A stretch of DNA of 64,000 nucleotides, taken from positions 329,534 through 393,533 of the forward strand of contig CACNFT010000001.1 of NCBI GenBank assembly GCA_902619825.1, written 5' to 3'. The notes beneath the pieces are model-generated. The model was not told where the DNA came from, made no database searches, and saw nothing but the letters and a program-made list of their open reading frames with translations. Shown here piece after piece: positions 9,608-20,324 of this stretch. The DNA is from an uncultured Candidatus Actinomarina sp. GTDB lineage: Bacteria > Actinomycetota > Acidimicrobiia > Actinomarinales > Actinomarinaceae. The translations under genes were made by a program, and so were the position numbers. Every line of letters starts with the position of its first letter. Positions within the stretch are counted from its first letter, which is position 1.

Positions 9608-12127
9608 ATGAATAAAAAGAGGTTGCCCAAATCAACTTATCCCAATAGATACGAAATCGAACTTGATGTTGATTTAGATAATTTCTCATACACCGGGGCA
9701 CAAAAAGTCGATTTAAATGTTGTTGAAGCAACAAACAATATTGTTTTAAATAGCGTTGGAATTGAAGTTACAAAAGCAAAAATTCAAACTACTAAACAAG
9801 ATATTCCTTTGGAAGTTAACTATATAGAGGAAGATGAAAAAATAGTTTTTGAATCCCAAGAGACATTGAGTGAAGGTGTTTACGAATTATATCTTGAATT
9901 CAATTCGGAAATTACAAATGACCTTAAAGGCTTTTATAAAAGTAGCTACATGTCTGAAGATGGTGAAAAAAAATGGATTGCTACCACACAATTTGAACCA
10001 ACTGCGGCAAGATCGGCTTTCCCCTGCTGGGACGAACCTGAATATAAAGCTATATTTTCAATGACAATAATAACTGATGAAAAGTATTTAAGAGTCAGCA
10101 ATGAAATGGTTGTCGAGGAAGAAAAAGTAGAAAATAATAAACTACGAACTAAATTTGCAGACTCAATGAAAATGTCATCATATCTTGTAGCTTTTGTAAT
10201 AGGAGATCTTGAAGCTACTGTTGTTGGAAAGTCTAAAACGACAGATATACGAATAATACATAGACCTGGGTTTTCACACCAAACTTCTTACGCGGGAACA
10301 GCTGCGATTAAACTTTTAGACTTCTTTGAAGACTATTACAAGATTCCCTATCCAGGAACTAAATTAGATCTTATTGCTATCCCGGACTTTGCAATGGGTG
10401 CTATGGAAAATGTAGGAGCAGTTACTTTTCGTGAGAACTTGCTTTTATTTGATAAGGATAAAGCTACTAGATCAGAACTTGATAGATCAATAACAGTAAT
10501 CGCACATGAACTTGCTCATATGTGGTTTGGAGATTTAGTGACTATGAAATGGTGGGATGGAATCTGGTTAAATGAGGCATTTGCAAGTCTGATGGAAGTA
10601 ATTGCATCATATAATACATATCCTGAATTCAAACAGTGGAACGCAATGAATATGTCAAGAACTGCTGGATTTTCTATCGACTCACTCGAAAATTCTAGAC
10701 CGGTCGAGTTTGATGTTGAAACTCCGGATCAAGCAGAAGAGATGTTTGATGTTCTCACCTACGAAAAAGGTTCAACTGTTTTAAGAATGTTTCAAATGTT
10801 TATTGGCGAAGAAGCTTTTCAAAATGGAGTTGAAGCTTATTTAAACAAATTTAAATTTGAAAATACCAACTCGTCTGATTTATGGGATGCATTAAGTGAG
10901 GCAAGTAATCAACCTCTCAATAAAATATTACCTTTTTGGATAAGAGAAAAAGGTTATCCCTTTTTACAAGTAGACTGCTCCAATAATTTTTTAACAATTA
11001 AACAAAAACCTTTTCTTCTTAAAAATGTAGAAACTGATAAAAATAATATAAAACCAGTACCTGTTCAAATTAAGTTTCTTGATACAGGAAATGAAGAAAA
11101 ATTTTTGCTAGACGAAGCTGAAAGAGTCATAGATTTAAGGAATTTAGGTGAAGTTCCTCACATAAATAGTGGAGGTTGGGGATTCTTTCATACATTTTAT
11201 GATGATGAGATTTTTGAAAATATACTTGCAAATTTTGACAAACTAAATGATCTCGAAAAATACAGACTTCTTGAAGATAAATGGATGCAATTTAAAAAAG
11301 CTCCGACAGGTATAAAAGACTTTTATAAATTCTTAATGTTCTTTAAAAAGGAGAAAGACGAAGACATCTGGATTTATATGTCTTCGATAATAGCAACATT
11401 AGCAAATCTTTTTGAATCTAATAACTCTGATAGTTTTAAAGCTTTTGTAAGGGACTTGACTGACGAGTTGCACAATGAGCTTGGATTTGAGGTTAAAAAA
11501 GACGAAAAATTAGAAATCAAAGAAGTAAGAGATACTATTAACAAGTTGAGAGCTAAAAATTTAGATGATGATTCGTTTATAAAAAAATTTAGTGATATTT
11601 TTAAAGAAAATAAAATGGAGTCTATTTCAGAAGGAACATTTTTTAGCTCGATCCTTTTTATATCCGCACTTGATGAGACAAACAAAATTGAGATTTTTTT
11701 AGAAAAGTTCGAAAACGCAGAGTCTCCTCAAATGCAAGGAAGGTACAGAGCGGTATTAGGTCAAGTAAGAGACCAAAATGCAAGTAAAAAAATTGTTGAA
11801 TTTATGCTTGATGGAAGAATCCGCGGAGCAGATTGCCCATATATATTAGCTTCGATGATAACCAACAAATATATCGGGAAAAAATCATGGAAGGTAATTA
11901 AAGAAAATTTTAATGACTTGCTAAGTGTTATGCCAGATTGGACCGCATCAAGGATTTTAGACGCACTTCCAGCAATATATGACGAAGAATTTGCTGATGA
12001 TATAAAAAACTTTATCAAAAAGAATCCGCTTCCATCATCTGAAAAACTTGCAGCACAAAAATTAGAAAGATTGGAAGCTAACATAGAATTTATGGATAAT
12101 TTAAAGGAAGTTAACAATGAAACCTAG
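9608..12127 (+). CDS. pepN: M1 family aminopeptidase
   Basis: GAMENVGAVTFRE and HELAHMWFGDLVTMKWWDGIWLNEAFA. Confidence 0.95.
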   Translation: MNKKRLPKSTYPNRYEIELDVDLDNFSYTGAQKVDLNVVEATNNIVLNSVGIEVTKAKIQTTKQDIPLEVNYIEEDEKIVFESQETLSEGVYELYLEFNSEITNDLKGFYKSSYMSEDGEKKWIATTQFEPTAARSAFPCWDEPEYKAIFSMTIITDEKYLRVSNEMVVEEEKVENNKLRTKFADSMKMSSYLVAFVIGDLEATVVGKSKTTDIRIIHRPGFSHQTSYAGTAAIKLLDFFEDYYKIPYPGTKLDLIAIPDFAMGAMENVGAVTFRENLLLFDKDKATRSELDRSITVIAHELAHMWFGDLVTMKWWDGIWLNEAFASLMEVIASYNTYPEFKQWNAMNMSRTAGFSIDSLENSRPVEFDVETPDQAEEMFDVLTYEKGSTVLRMFQMFIGEEAFQNGVEAYLNKFKFENTNSSDLWDALSEASNQPLNKILPFWIREKGYPFLQVDCSNNFLTIKQKPFLLKNVETDKNNIKPVPVQIKFLDTGNEEKFLLDEAERVIDLRNLGEVPHINSGGWGFFHTFYDDEIFENILANFDKLNDLEKYRLLEDKWMQFKKAPTGIKDFYKFLMFFKKEKDEDIWIYMSSIIATLANLFESNNSDSFKAFVRDLTDELHNELGFEVKKDEKLEIKEVRDTINKLRAKNLDDDSFIKKFSDIFKENKMESISEGTFFSSILFISALDETNKIEIFLEKFENAESPQMQGRYRAVLGQVRDQNASKKIVEFMLDGRIRGADCPYILASMITNKYIGKKSWKVIKENFNDLLSVMPDWTASRILDALPAIYDEEFADDIKNFIKKNPLPSSEKLAAQKLERLEANIEFMDNLKEVNNET

Positions 12128-12935
12128 AATTGCAGTATTTTTACACCCACAGCATGCAGAATATGATCAAATAAGAAATGCAGCTGTTGAAGCAGAGGAA
12201 TTGGGGGCAGACGTTCTTTATAATTGGGACCACTTCTACCCCTTATATAAAGAAGATGGTACACAATGGGCTGAAGGAGAAAGAAGAGAGGGTAAACATT
12301 TTGAGTGCTGGACTATGCTTGCGAGTTGGGCAGAAGTAACTGAAAAAATAGAAATTGGTCCTCTTGTAACTTGTAATTCATACAGAAATCCTGAATTGCT
12401 TACTGATATGGCAAGAACTATTGACCATATATCAAATGGAAGACTTGTTTTTGGAATTGGTTCAGGTTGGTTCGAACAAGATTATCAGGAGTATGGTTAT
12501 GAATTCGGAACTGCTATTTGGAGGTTAAAAGAATTAGAAAAATCTCTTGAGAGAATTGAAAAAAGAATGGCAATGTTAGATCCTCAACCAAAAAGAAAAA
12601 TTCCAATATTAATTGGCGGTGGAGGAGAAAAAGTTACTTTGAGAATCACAGCTCAATATGCAGATGTTTGGCATGGATTTGCAACAAAGACAGAGGATCG
12701 CTCAGGCATAGAGACAGTTGCTCATAAAAACAGTGTTTTAGATAACTGGTGTAAAGAAATAGGAAGAGACCCTTCTGAGATTGGAAGGTCAATAGGAATA
12801 GACCTGAAGAGAATTGACAAGGCCGATGAACTTGTCGAAGCAGGAGCAACTGAAATAACTCTTCCCCTAAACGGACCGGACTATGACATGTCAATCGTCA
12901 AAGAGTGGATTGCTTGGAGAGACTCTAAAGACTAG
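12117..12935 (+). CDS. LLM-class (luciferase-like, probably F420-dependent) oxidoreductase
   Basis: ISNGRLVFGIGSGWFEQDYQEYG; PILIGGGGEKVTLRITAQYADVWHGF. Confidence 0.88.
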   Translation: MKPRIAVFLHPQHAEYDQIRNAAVEAEELGADVLYNWDHFYPLYKEDGTQWAEGERREGKHFECWTMLASWAEVTEKIEIGPLVTCNSYRNPELLTDMARTIDHISNGRLVFGIGSGWFEQDYQEYGYEFGTAIWRLKELEKSLERIEKRMAMLDPQPKRKIPILIGGGGEKVTLRITAQYADVWHGFATKTEDRSGIETVAHKNSVLDNWCKEIGRDPSEIGRSIGIDLKRIDKADELVEAGATEITLPLNGPDYDMSIVKEWIAWRDSKD

Positions 12936-12941
12936 ATTCCT

Positions 12942-13865
12942 ATGGAAACTTTCTTAATATTCGGTGGTTTTGTTTTAGGACTAATACTTTTAGTTAAAGG
13001 CGCTGATGAAATGGTCAAATCTGCAATTCAAATTGCAGTTAAATTTAAACTTCCAAATTCTGTTATTGGTGCAACTTTTATAGGTTTTGGAACATCAGCA
13101 CCAGAATTATTTACAAGTACAGGAGCTGCTATCAATGGTGATTTGTCCCTGGCTATCGGAAATATTATTGGATCTAATATTGCAAATTCATTACTTGTTT
13201 TGGCTGTCCTTTATTTATTTATTGATAAAGGCTTTTCCAAAAAAATTAATATAAATCAAATTAGTCCTGTGTGGATGATGATATTTACCACAATATTTGT
13301 ATCAACTTATATACTTACAAATCAATTTCCATTAGTTTTAGGAATTGTTTTACTGTCGCTTGTTATTTTTGTAACTTACAAGATGGTTAATGAAGAAGCA
13401 ATTGATGAAGAAGAGCTCGTCTCGGAAGAAAAAAAATATATTTGGTTAAGGGGAATATTAGCTATCTCAATAACTATATTTGGAAGTTCGTTAGTGGTTG
13501 ATAATGCCATTGCAATTGCTGACTTATTTAATATATCGTCCTTGATAGTAGGTGTAACAATAATTGCAATAGGAACAAGCCTTCCAGAAGTTGCAGGGGC
13601 AATTTCAGCAGCAAGATTAAAGAAACCAGATTTAATTATGGGAAATGTTTTTGGATCCAATCTATTTAATATTGGTCTCGTTGGTGGATCTGCAATTATA
13701 TTTGAACCTGGCGAAATTAGTTCAAATATCGATTATCAAATGTTTCTTATGTACTTTGTATCTTTTCTCGCAGTTCTCTTAACAAGATACGTCATAAAAA
13801 GAAATGTCCTTGTGGGAATTATTTTCATCGCTGCATATTTTGGATTTATATTTAGCTTATTTTAA
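12942..13865 (+). CDS. calcium/sodium antiporter (CaCA/YrbG-like)
   Basis: Duplicated GxGTSxPE: IGFGTSAPELFTS and IAIGTSLPEVAGA; GN(I/V)xGSN. Confidence 0.9.
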   Translation: METFLIFGGFVLGLILLVKGADEMVKSAIQIAVKFKLPNSVIGATFIGFGTSAPELFTSTGAAINGDLSLAIGNIIGSNIANSLLVLAVLYLFIDKGFSKKININQISPVWMMIFTTIFVSTYILTNQFPLVLGIVLLSLVIFVTYKMVNEEAIDEEELVSEEKKYIWLRGILAISITIFGSSLVVDNAIAIADLFNISSLIVGVTIIAIGTSLPEVAGAISAARLKKPDLIMGNVFGSNLFNIGLVGGSAIIFEPGEISSNIDYQMFLMYFVSFLAVLLTRYVIKRNVLVGIIFIAAYFGFIFSLF

Positions 13866-14681
13866 ATTTTTATTTTTTTGAAAATATAGAAATCCCAATA
13901 ACGCTAACAATAAACCTCCTACTTGATTCCAAGTAAATGAACCAATTGTTGCATCGCCCATACCAAACCTTAATGTATCTAAGATCGATCTTTGTACTCC
14001 GTACCAAACTGCCCATAATCCCATCCATGAACCGGGTCCAAATTCATATCGCTTCTTTAAATTCATAAATATATAAAAAACTACTAAAGCCAATAGCATG
14101 TCATACATTGCTACATGATGATAGGTTCCACATGTTGTAAGTGGCTCAGCACATTCTAGACCATTGTGTTGTGGAGCAACATCGTATCCGGGTAATATTT
14201 CATAACCCAAAAAAAAGTTTGTTTTTCGACCTAGATGCTCAACTATTGCTAAATCACCTATACGTCCAATTACAGTTCCTAGGATTAATCCAGTAGCTGC
14301 GTAATCACCATATCTTTTGAAACTTTCTTTTCCGACTATTTGAATTCTGTAGAAAGCAGCGATTATACCCCCTGCCATTCCTCCCATGATTGAATAGCTT
14401 CCAGCTAATGTAAAAATATCATCTAGACCGTAGCCAGTTTCGCCTATGTGCGCAGGTATTGTAAAAAATCTAGCACCCAATATTGCACCAAATATTGCCC
14501 ACGTTAATCCATCTGAAAAAAGGTCTGAGTTAGCACCATCTTTTTCAGCAAGTTTAATTGCATGATTTGCACCAAAATAAAATCCAATCGCAGCAAAGAC
14601 ACCATGCAATGAAAAAAATACCGGACCTATCTTAGTTATTGGAATTGGTGGGTATGTTATTGATAAAAATGAGTCAAGCAA
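13857..14681 (-). CDS. lgt: prolipoprotein diacylglyceryl transferase
   Basis: Multi-TM, GRIGDLAIVEHLGRKTNFFLGYEI, C-terminal QRSILDTLRFG; family-level similarity. Confidence 0.85.
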   Translation of the reverse strand: MLDSFLSITYPPIPITKIGPVFFSLHGVFAAIGFYFGANHAIKLAEKDGANSDLFSDGLTWAIFGAILGARFFTIPAHIGETGYGLDDIFTLAGSYSIMGGMAGGIIAAFYRIQIVGKESFKRYGDYAATGLILGTVIGRIGDLAIVEHLGRKTNFFLGYEILPGYDVAPQHNGLECAEPLTTCGTYHHVAMYDMLLALVVFYIFMNLKKRYEFGPGSWMGLWAVWYGVQRSILDTLRFGMGDATIGSFTWNQVGGLLLALLGFLYFQKNKNLK

Positions 14682-14682
14682 T

Positions 14683-15564
14683 TTAAATATTCCTTAAAGT
14701 CCAAAATACATCTGCCACAATACTTATGAATATAACAGCCAAATATGTATTAGAAAATATAAAATAATTTATTGGTTTTATTTTTTTCCTATACAAATTA
14801 AATGCTTTATACATTAAATTGACTCCAAAAAATATAGATACGAATAAATAAATTATTCCTAATTGAAGAATTGGTGCTGCTACTAGAGAAATTAAAACTG
14901 TTGAACAGCTGTAAATACCTATAAATATACATGTTCTTTTGTAGCTTTCCTGAATAGGAAGCATTGGAAATTCAGCATTTTTATAATCCGCTTTGTTCTC
15001 GATTGACAATGCCCAGAAATGTGCGGGTGTCCACATAAAAACCAATAGGAATAAAACCCAAGGTCCTGTCTCCAGTTCTGAACCTGTTGCGGTCCAACCG
15101 ATTAAAACGGGGGCAGCTCCCGATGCGCCTCCAATGACAATATTTTGATTTGTTCTTGGCTTCAAAATTAAGGTGTAAATAAATACATAGAAAATATTGG
15201 CAGCTAATCCTATAAATGATGAAAGAGGTGTAACTAAAGAATATAAAATTAAAAATCCAATTAATCCAGATGAGATAGAGTAGATTATTCCATTGGTTTT
15301 TGTAAGCTCACCTGTGACAATTGGTCTATCTGATGTTCTTTCCATAAGCTTGTCTGTCTCTACTTCTAAAACCTGGTTCATAACATTGGCACTTATTGCT
15401 AGGAGAGTTCCACCGGCCAGTGTGTATATGACAAGTGATAAAGGTGGCATACCATATATTGAAATCACCATTGAGGGAACTGTTGTGACTAGCAACAACT
15501 CAATAACACGTAATTTAGAAAGTTTTAAATAGCTTTTGAATGTGGAAGGTTTATTTGACTTCAT
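14683..15564 (-). CDS. ctaB: protoheme IX farnesyltransferase
   Basis: UbiA-type NVMNQVLEVETDKLMERTSDRPIVTG; GWTATGS; WTPAHFWALSIENKADYKNAEFPMLP. Confidence 0.95.
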   Translation of the reverse strand: MKSNKPSTFKSYLKLSKLRVIELLLVTTVPSMVISIYGMPPLSLVIYTLAGGTLLAISANVMNQVLEVETDKLMERTSDRPIVTGELTKTNGIIYSISSGLIGFLILYSLVTPLSSFIGLAANIFYVFIYTLILKPRTNQNIVIGGASGAAPVLIGWTATGSELETGPWVLFLLVFMWTPAHFWALSIENKADYKNAEFPMLPIQESYKRTCIFIGIYSCSTVLISLVAAPILQLGIIYLFVSIFFGVNLMYKAFNLYRKKIKPINYFIFSNTYLAVIFISIVADVFWTLRNI

Positions 15565-15652
15565 ATTGACATAGTAACGATGCCTAGACTTTAACTTATA
15601 ATTACCCTATTTCAGGTGTAGACGCTATTCTTAAATATTGACTAGATAATTT

Positions 15653-16669
15653 ATGCATATAAAAAAATTTTTAAAACCTAAAAACTTTATCCTATGCAGT
15701 TTTTTATTCATTACTGCATGTATTGAGGATGCTCCTCTTGACTCTTTGAGTCCAGCTGGTCCCTATGCAAGAACAATCGATGAGTTGTTTTGGTTAACTT
15801 TTTGGATTGCAGTTGTTATATTCTTTATTGTTCAAGGTGCTTTACTATTTTCAGTTTTTTATTTTAAAGATTCTCCAGACAAACCTGAGCCTAAACAAAT
15901 TCATGGAAATAATTTTTTAGAAATTTTGTGGACAATAATTCCGGTAATTATTTTAGCTTCTATCGCGGTTCCTACAGTAAGAACAATATTTGATCTTGCA
16001 AGAGAACCTGAGGATGCTCTAAAAATTGAAGTAATTGGCCACCAGTGGTGGTTTGAGTATAAATATCCAGATTATGGAATAACGACAGCAAATGTACTTG
16101 TAATTCCTGAAGATACTCCAATTAGATTAGAGATGTGGTCAAATGATGTCCTTCATAATTACTGGGTTCCTAAATTAAATGGAAAGAGGTATCTTGTTCC
16201 TGGACAGAAAACTTATTTAAATTTACATGCTGATAATGCAGAAGAATTCTGGGCACAATGTGGAGAATACTGTGGATTAAGTCACTCAAAAATGAGAGGT
16301 AGAGTTTTATCAATGTCTGAATCAGATTTTGATGCCTGGGTAATTAATGAACAAAAAAATGCTGACAATACACTTTCTGAAGGTTCCTTGGCATATGAAG
16401 GGCAGCAGGTATATCTAAATGCAGGCTGTACCCAATGCCATGTTATTGGTGGAGTTTGGGATGTTCAAGGTGAACGGATAGCGCCCAACTTAACACATTT
16501 TGCAAATAGAAATGTCTTTGCAGGAGCAGCATTAAAAAACAATAGTGAAAATTTAACGAAATGGTTAGCAAATCCAGCTGAGTTAAAACCAGGTACTTTC
16601 ATGCCTAATCTAGAATTGACTGAGAGAGAAATTGAAGCTTTAATAGAATATTTAGGAACACTTAAATGA
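15653..16669 (+). CDS. ctaC: cytochrome c oxidase subunit II with fused C-terminal cytochrome c domain (caa3-type)
   Basis: CuA motif CGEYCGLSHSKM; CTQCH heme-binding motif; lipobox-like ITAC. Confidence 0.95.
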   Translation: MHIKKFLKPKNFILCSFLFITACIEDAPLDSLSPAGPYARTIDELFWLTFWIAVVIFFIVQGALLFSVFYFKDSPDKPEPKQIHGNNFLEILWTIIPVIILASIAVPTVRTIFDLAREPEDALKIEVIGHQWWFEYKYPDYGITTANVLVIPEDTPIRLEMWSNDVLHNYWVPKLNGKRYLVPGQKTYLNLHADNAEEFWAQCGEYCGLSHSKMRGRVLSMSESDFDAWVINEQKNADNTLSEGSLAYEGQQVYLNAGCTQCHVIGGVWDVQGERIAPNLTHFANRNVFAGAALKNNSENLTKWLANPAELKPGTFMPNLELTEREIEALIEYLGTLK

Positions 16670-18654
16670 CAAAAATTATAGAACCAAAAAAACAAAGGAA
16701 TATTTTTTCAAGACCCTCCTCTGAAGAAGGTGTGTGGAGCTGGATCACAACTGTTGATCATAAAAGGATTGGCATAATGTATGGTTATGCTGCATTTTTC
16801 TTTTTGCTAGTCGGTGGGCTTGAAGCTCTTTTATTAAGAATCCAGTTATCCCAACCAGATAACAACTTCTTGAGTGCCGCTGAATATAATGCAATGTTTA
16901 CGATGCACGGAACAACAATGATATTTTTAGCAATCATGCCGATAAGTGCTGCATTTTTTAATTATCTTTTACCGTTACAAATTGGAGCAAGAGATGTGGC
17001 TTTCCCAAGACTAAATGCACTTTCTTTTTGGATATTTATTGCAGGTGGATTGTTTCTATACTCAACTTTTCTTTTTGGTACAGCCGGCGCTCCAGAAGGA
17101 GGTTATCTAGCTGAGGAAGTCAGTCGATTGGCTTCAGCACCTAATGGTGGCTGGTTTGGATACCAACCTAATGCAGGGCTTAAGTATTCACCTGGTACCG
17201 CAATGGACTATTGGGCAATCGGACTTCAGATTCTAGGTATTGCATCCCTCGTTTCAGCATTTAATTTCATCACAACAATTCTTAACATGAGAACTAAAGG
17301 AATGAGATTAATGAGAATGCCAGTATTTACCTGGATGACATTTGCCGTTTCATTCCTTCTCGCTTTTTCTTTACCAATAATCGCAATTGCGTTATTTTTC
17401 GTGACATTTGATAGACAATTTGGGACAACTTTCTTTCTCACTGAAGGTGGGGGCGATCCAGTGTTATGGCAACATCTATTCTGGTTATTTGGTCATCCAG
17501 AAGTTTATATTCTTATCCTTCCAGCTTTTGGGATAGTTTCAGAGGTCCTCCCAACTTTTTCAAGAAAACCATTGTTTGGATATCCAGCAATAGTGTTTGC
17601 TGGATTTGGAATTGCATTTATCGGGTTTGGTGTCTGGGCACATCATATGTTTGCATCTGCAATTAGTCCTGTGGCACAGGCTGGATTTGGCCTATCAACA
17701 ATGATTATCGCAGTACCTACAGGGGTTAAAATATTTAATTGGCTTGGGACAATTTGGGGAGGAAGGCTAACTCTTAATACCCCAATGTTATTTGCTTTAG
17801 GATTTATAGGGATGTTTGTAATTGGTGGCTTAAGTGGTGTTACACATTCAGTGGTGCCAGCAGATACACAACAAACAGATACATATTATATAGTTGCACA
17901 TTTCCACTATGTACTTTTTGGTGGTGCTCTTTTTGGAATTTTTTCAGGACTTTATTTCTGGTTTCCAAAAGTATGGGGAAGAATGTACAACGAGACAATG
18001 GGGAAAATTCACTTTTGGCTAATGATTATTGGTTTTAATTTAACTTTTGGACCAATGCATTGGTTAGGACTACAGGGTCAAGTTAGAAGAACTTGGGTGT
18101 ATGCTGAAGAAACCAATCTTGGATTTTGGAATCTAATTGTTACGATTGGTGCATTTATTCTAGCCATTGCAACTCTTGTTTTTATGGCAAACTGGATATA
18201 TTCAAGAAGAAAAGGTGAGGTTGCTCCTTTTGATCCCTGGGACGCAAGAACAATTGAGTGGAGTATTCCTTCTCCCACTCCGGTGTGGAATTTTTCAAAC
18301 GCACCTGAAGTTAAATCGTTAGATGATTTTTGGCATCAAAAGTATGGAGAAGATGAGGATGGTAGAGCAGTAAGGAGAGAAGGTACGGATGAGTTGTTAC
18401 TACAACTTGAGGAAGAAGGACTAAATCCAAAAGAGGAAATACATCTTCCTAGCCCATCTTATTTTCCAGTAGTTATGGCTTTTGGTCTTCCTTTTTTGGG
18501 ATATGCAATAATTTACAAATCGATACCACTAGCATTGATTGGCGTAATTATGCTACTGATTGGTGGTTTTGGTTGGGGAACTGAGCCTCTAGAGGAAGAG
18601 TTTGAAAGCTCAGAAGAAGAGCCAGAATCTGGAGAGTCTAAAAACTATGAGTGA
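16666..18654 (+). CDS. ctaD: cytochrome c oxidase subunit I
   Basis: WLFGHPEVYILILPAFG, HHMF, VAHFHYVLFGG. Confidence 0.97.
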   Translation: MTKIIEPKKQRNIFSRPSSEEGVWSWITTVDHKRIGIMYGYAAFFFLLVGGLEALLLRIQLSQPDNNFLSAAEYNAMFTMHGTTMIFLAIMPISAAFFNYLLPLQIGARDVAFPRLNALSFWIFIAGGLFLYSTFLFGTAGAPEGGYLAEEVSRLASAPNGGWFGYQPNAGLKYSPGTAMDYWAIGLQILGIASLVSAFNFITTILNMRTKGMRLMRMPVFTWMTFAVSFLLAFSLPIIAIALFFVTFDRQFGTTFFLTEGGGDPVLWQHLFWLFGHPEVYILILPAFGIVSEVLPTFSRKPLFGYPAIVFAGFGIAFIGFGVWAHHMFASAISPVAQAGFGLSTMIIAVPTGVKIFNWLGTIWGGRLTLNTPMLFALGFIGMFVIGGLSGVTHSVVPADTQQTDTYYIVAHFHYVLFGGALFGIFSGLYFWFPKVWGRMYNETMGKIHFWLMIIGFNLTFGPMHWLGLQGQVRRTWVYAEETNLGFWNLIVTIGAFILAIATLVFMANWIYSRRKGEVAPFDPWDARTIEWSIPSPTPVWNFSNAPEVKSLDDFWHQKYGEDEDGRAVRREGTDELLLQLEEEGLNPKEEIHLPSPSYFPVVMAFGLPFLGYAIIYKSIPLALIGVIMLLIGGFGWGTEPLEEEFESSEEEPESGESKNYE

Positions 18655-19231
18655 TGCCCACGCTTATCCTCATGAACCAACTGGAGTTGAAACAAGAAAA
18701 TTAGGGTTTTGGGTATTTTTATCAACCGAAATCTTATTTTTTGGAACCTTAATCACTACATTTCTAATCTTTAAAGGTAGGGATTTTCCAGGTATCAAAT
18801 TAACTGATGTTTACGATATTCCATTTACATCTGTCAGTTCTTTCGTCTTGTTAATGAGCTCATTAACAATGGTCCTCGCGCACAACGCCCTCGAGACTAA
18901 TGATCAAGAAAAAACTAGGGTTTGGTTACTTGCAACAGCTATGCTTGGTGCTGTTTTTTTAGCTGGCCAAATTTATGAGTTTACAGAGTTTTATCATAAG
19001 GGGTTTGAACTATCAACCAACATCTTTAGTTCAACTTTTTATGTTTTGACTGGCTTTCATGGACTTCATGTATTTATTGGTGTTGTTTTGTTACTAGCTT
19101 TATGGGGTATTGGACAAAGACAAAAAGGCCTGTCTTTAAATGAAGGTATGAATCTTGAATTTATTGCACTTTATTGGCACTTTGTTGACATTGTTTGGAT
19201 TGTGTTGTTTACGGTAGTCTATCTTATCTAA
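18647..19231 (+). CDS. ctaE: cytochrome c oxidase subunit III
   Basis: GFWVFLSTEILFFGTL; FYVLTGFHGLHVFIG; WHFVDIVWIVLF; ATG at 18647 preferred over the ORF-track start 18602. Confidence 0.93.
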   Translation: MSDAHAYPHEPTGVETRKLGFWVFLSTEILFFGTLITTFLIFKGRDFPGIKLTDVYDIPFTSVSSFVLLMSSLTMVLAHNALETNDQEKTRVWLLATAMLGAVFLAGQIYEFTEFYHKGFELSTNIFSSTFYVLTGFHGLHVFIGVVLLLALWGIGQRQKGLSLNEGMNLEFIALYWHFVDIVWIVLFTVVYLI

Positions 19232-19530
19232 TGTCAGAAACACATAAAGAACACCCCAGCCCGACAAAATATGTACAAATTGCAATTGTTCTAGCAATAC
19301 TTACAGCAATAGAGGTTGCACTATATTACACAGAAGATATTGTTGGCGCTCTTGCACCACCATTATTGATTATTTTAGCTGTTGGGAAATTTGTAATTGT
19401 GGTTGGTTGGTTTATGCACTTAAGATATGAGAATAGTTTGGTAAATAAATTTTTCGCAGGTGGAATGATTCTTGCTTTGATACTGTTTGCAATTGTAATG
19501 ATTGAGCGTGCTGTAGGTAATTTCTTTTAA
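19231..19530 (+). CDS. cytochrome c oxidase subunit IV-like (prokaryotic COX4)
   Basis: Three hydrophobic segments, GWFMHLRYE; position after ctaE; ATG at 19231 chosen over the listed start. Confidence 0.8.
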   Translation: MSETHKEHPSPTKYVQIAIVLAILTAIEVALYYTEDIVGALAPPLLIILAVGKFVIVVGWFMHLRYENSLVNKFFAGGMILALILFAIVMIERAVGNFF

Positions 19531-19531
19531 A

Positions 19532-20308
19532 ATGATTCTTGAATGGCATCCACATTTTGACGTATGGGCACTTATTATCTCATTAGTTATATTTTTTGAA
19601 TACACAACCGATAACAATGAATTAAAAAAACCAAAAAGAAAATTTTGGTATTCTGGCTTGTTTATTCTCTGGCTCTTTACAGACTGGCCAATACATGATA
19701 TTGGAGAAAAGTATCTGTTTTCAGTTCATTCTGTTGAGCATCTTGTACTAGCACTTGTTTCTCCCCCATTGCTTCTTCTTGGTCTTCACAGTTCACAGAA
19801 AAAACTCATATCAATAAAGCCCTTTATTAATCTCCTTAAAATCACTAGTAAGCCTGTAGTTGCTTTCTTTTTATTTAATTTTGTAATGGTAGGAATGCAT
19901 TGGAGTACAGTTGTTAACTTGATGGTCACCAATCATATATTTCATTTTTTTGTACATTCAATAATGTTGCTTGTATCACTTAACATGTGGGTCCCGGTTA
20001 TTGGTTTCAGCGATGAAGTAAATAAGTTAAGTTCAGCTGCAAGCATAGGATACCTATTCTTACAATCATTATTACCGACAGTGCCTGCAAGTTTCTTAGC
20101 ATTTGGTACCGAACCTCTATATTCAGCATATGTTGGCATTGATAACATATTTAATATTTCTACTTTGAATGATCAGGTTCTTGGTGGATTAATTTTGAAA
20201 TTAGGTGGAGGAATAATTCTTTGGGTATCAATATTAACAATTTGGATGAGATGGTACAAAACAGAAAAAACCTTTGATGATGTAGTTAGAAATGTCTCAT
20301 CAGACTAA
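19532..20308 (+). CDS. ctaG: cytochrome c oxidase assembly protein, CtaG (caa3) family
   Basis: DWPIHDIGEKYLFSVHSVEHLVLALVSPPLLLLG; location after COX subunits. Confidence 0.85.
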   Translation: MILEWHPHFDVWALIISLVIFFEYTTDNNELKKPKRKFWYSGLFILWLFTDWPIHDIGEKYLFSVHSVEHLVLALVSPPLLLLGLHSSQKKLISIKPFINLLKITSKPVVAFFLFNFVMVGMHWSTVVNLMVTNHIFHFFVHSIMLLVSLNMWVPVIGFSDEVNKLSSAASIGYLFLQSLLPTVPASFLAFGTEPLYSAYVGIDNIFNISTLNDQVLGGLILKLGGGIILWVSILTIWMRWYKTEKTFDDVVRNVSSD

Positions 20309-20324
20309 AATTTAAATAAATCTC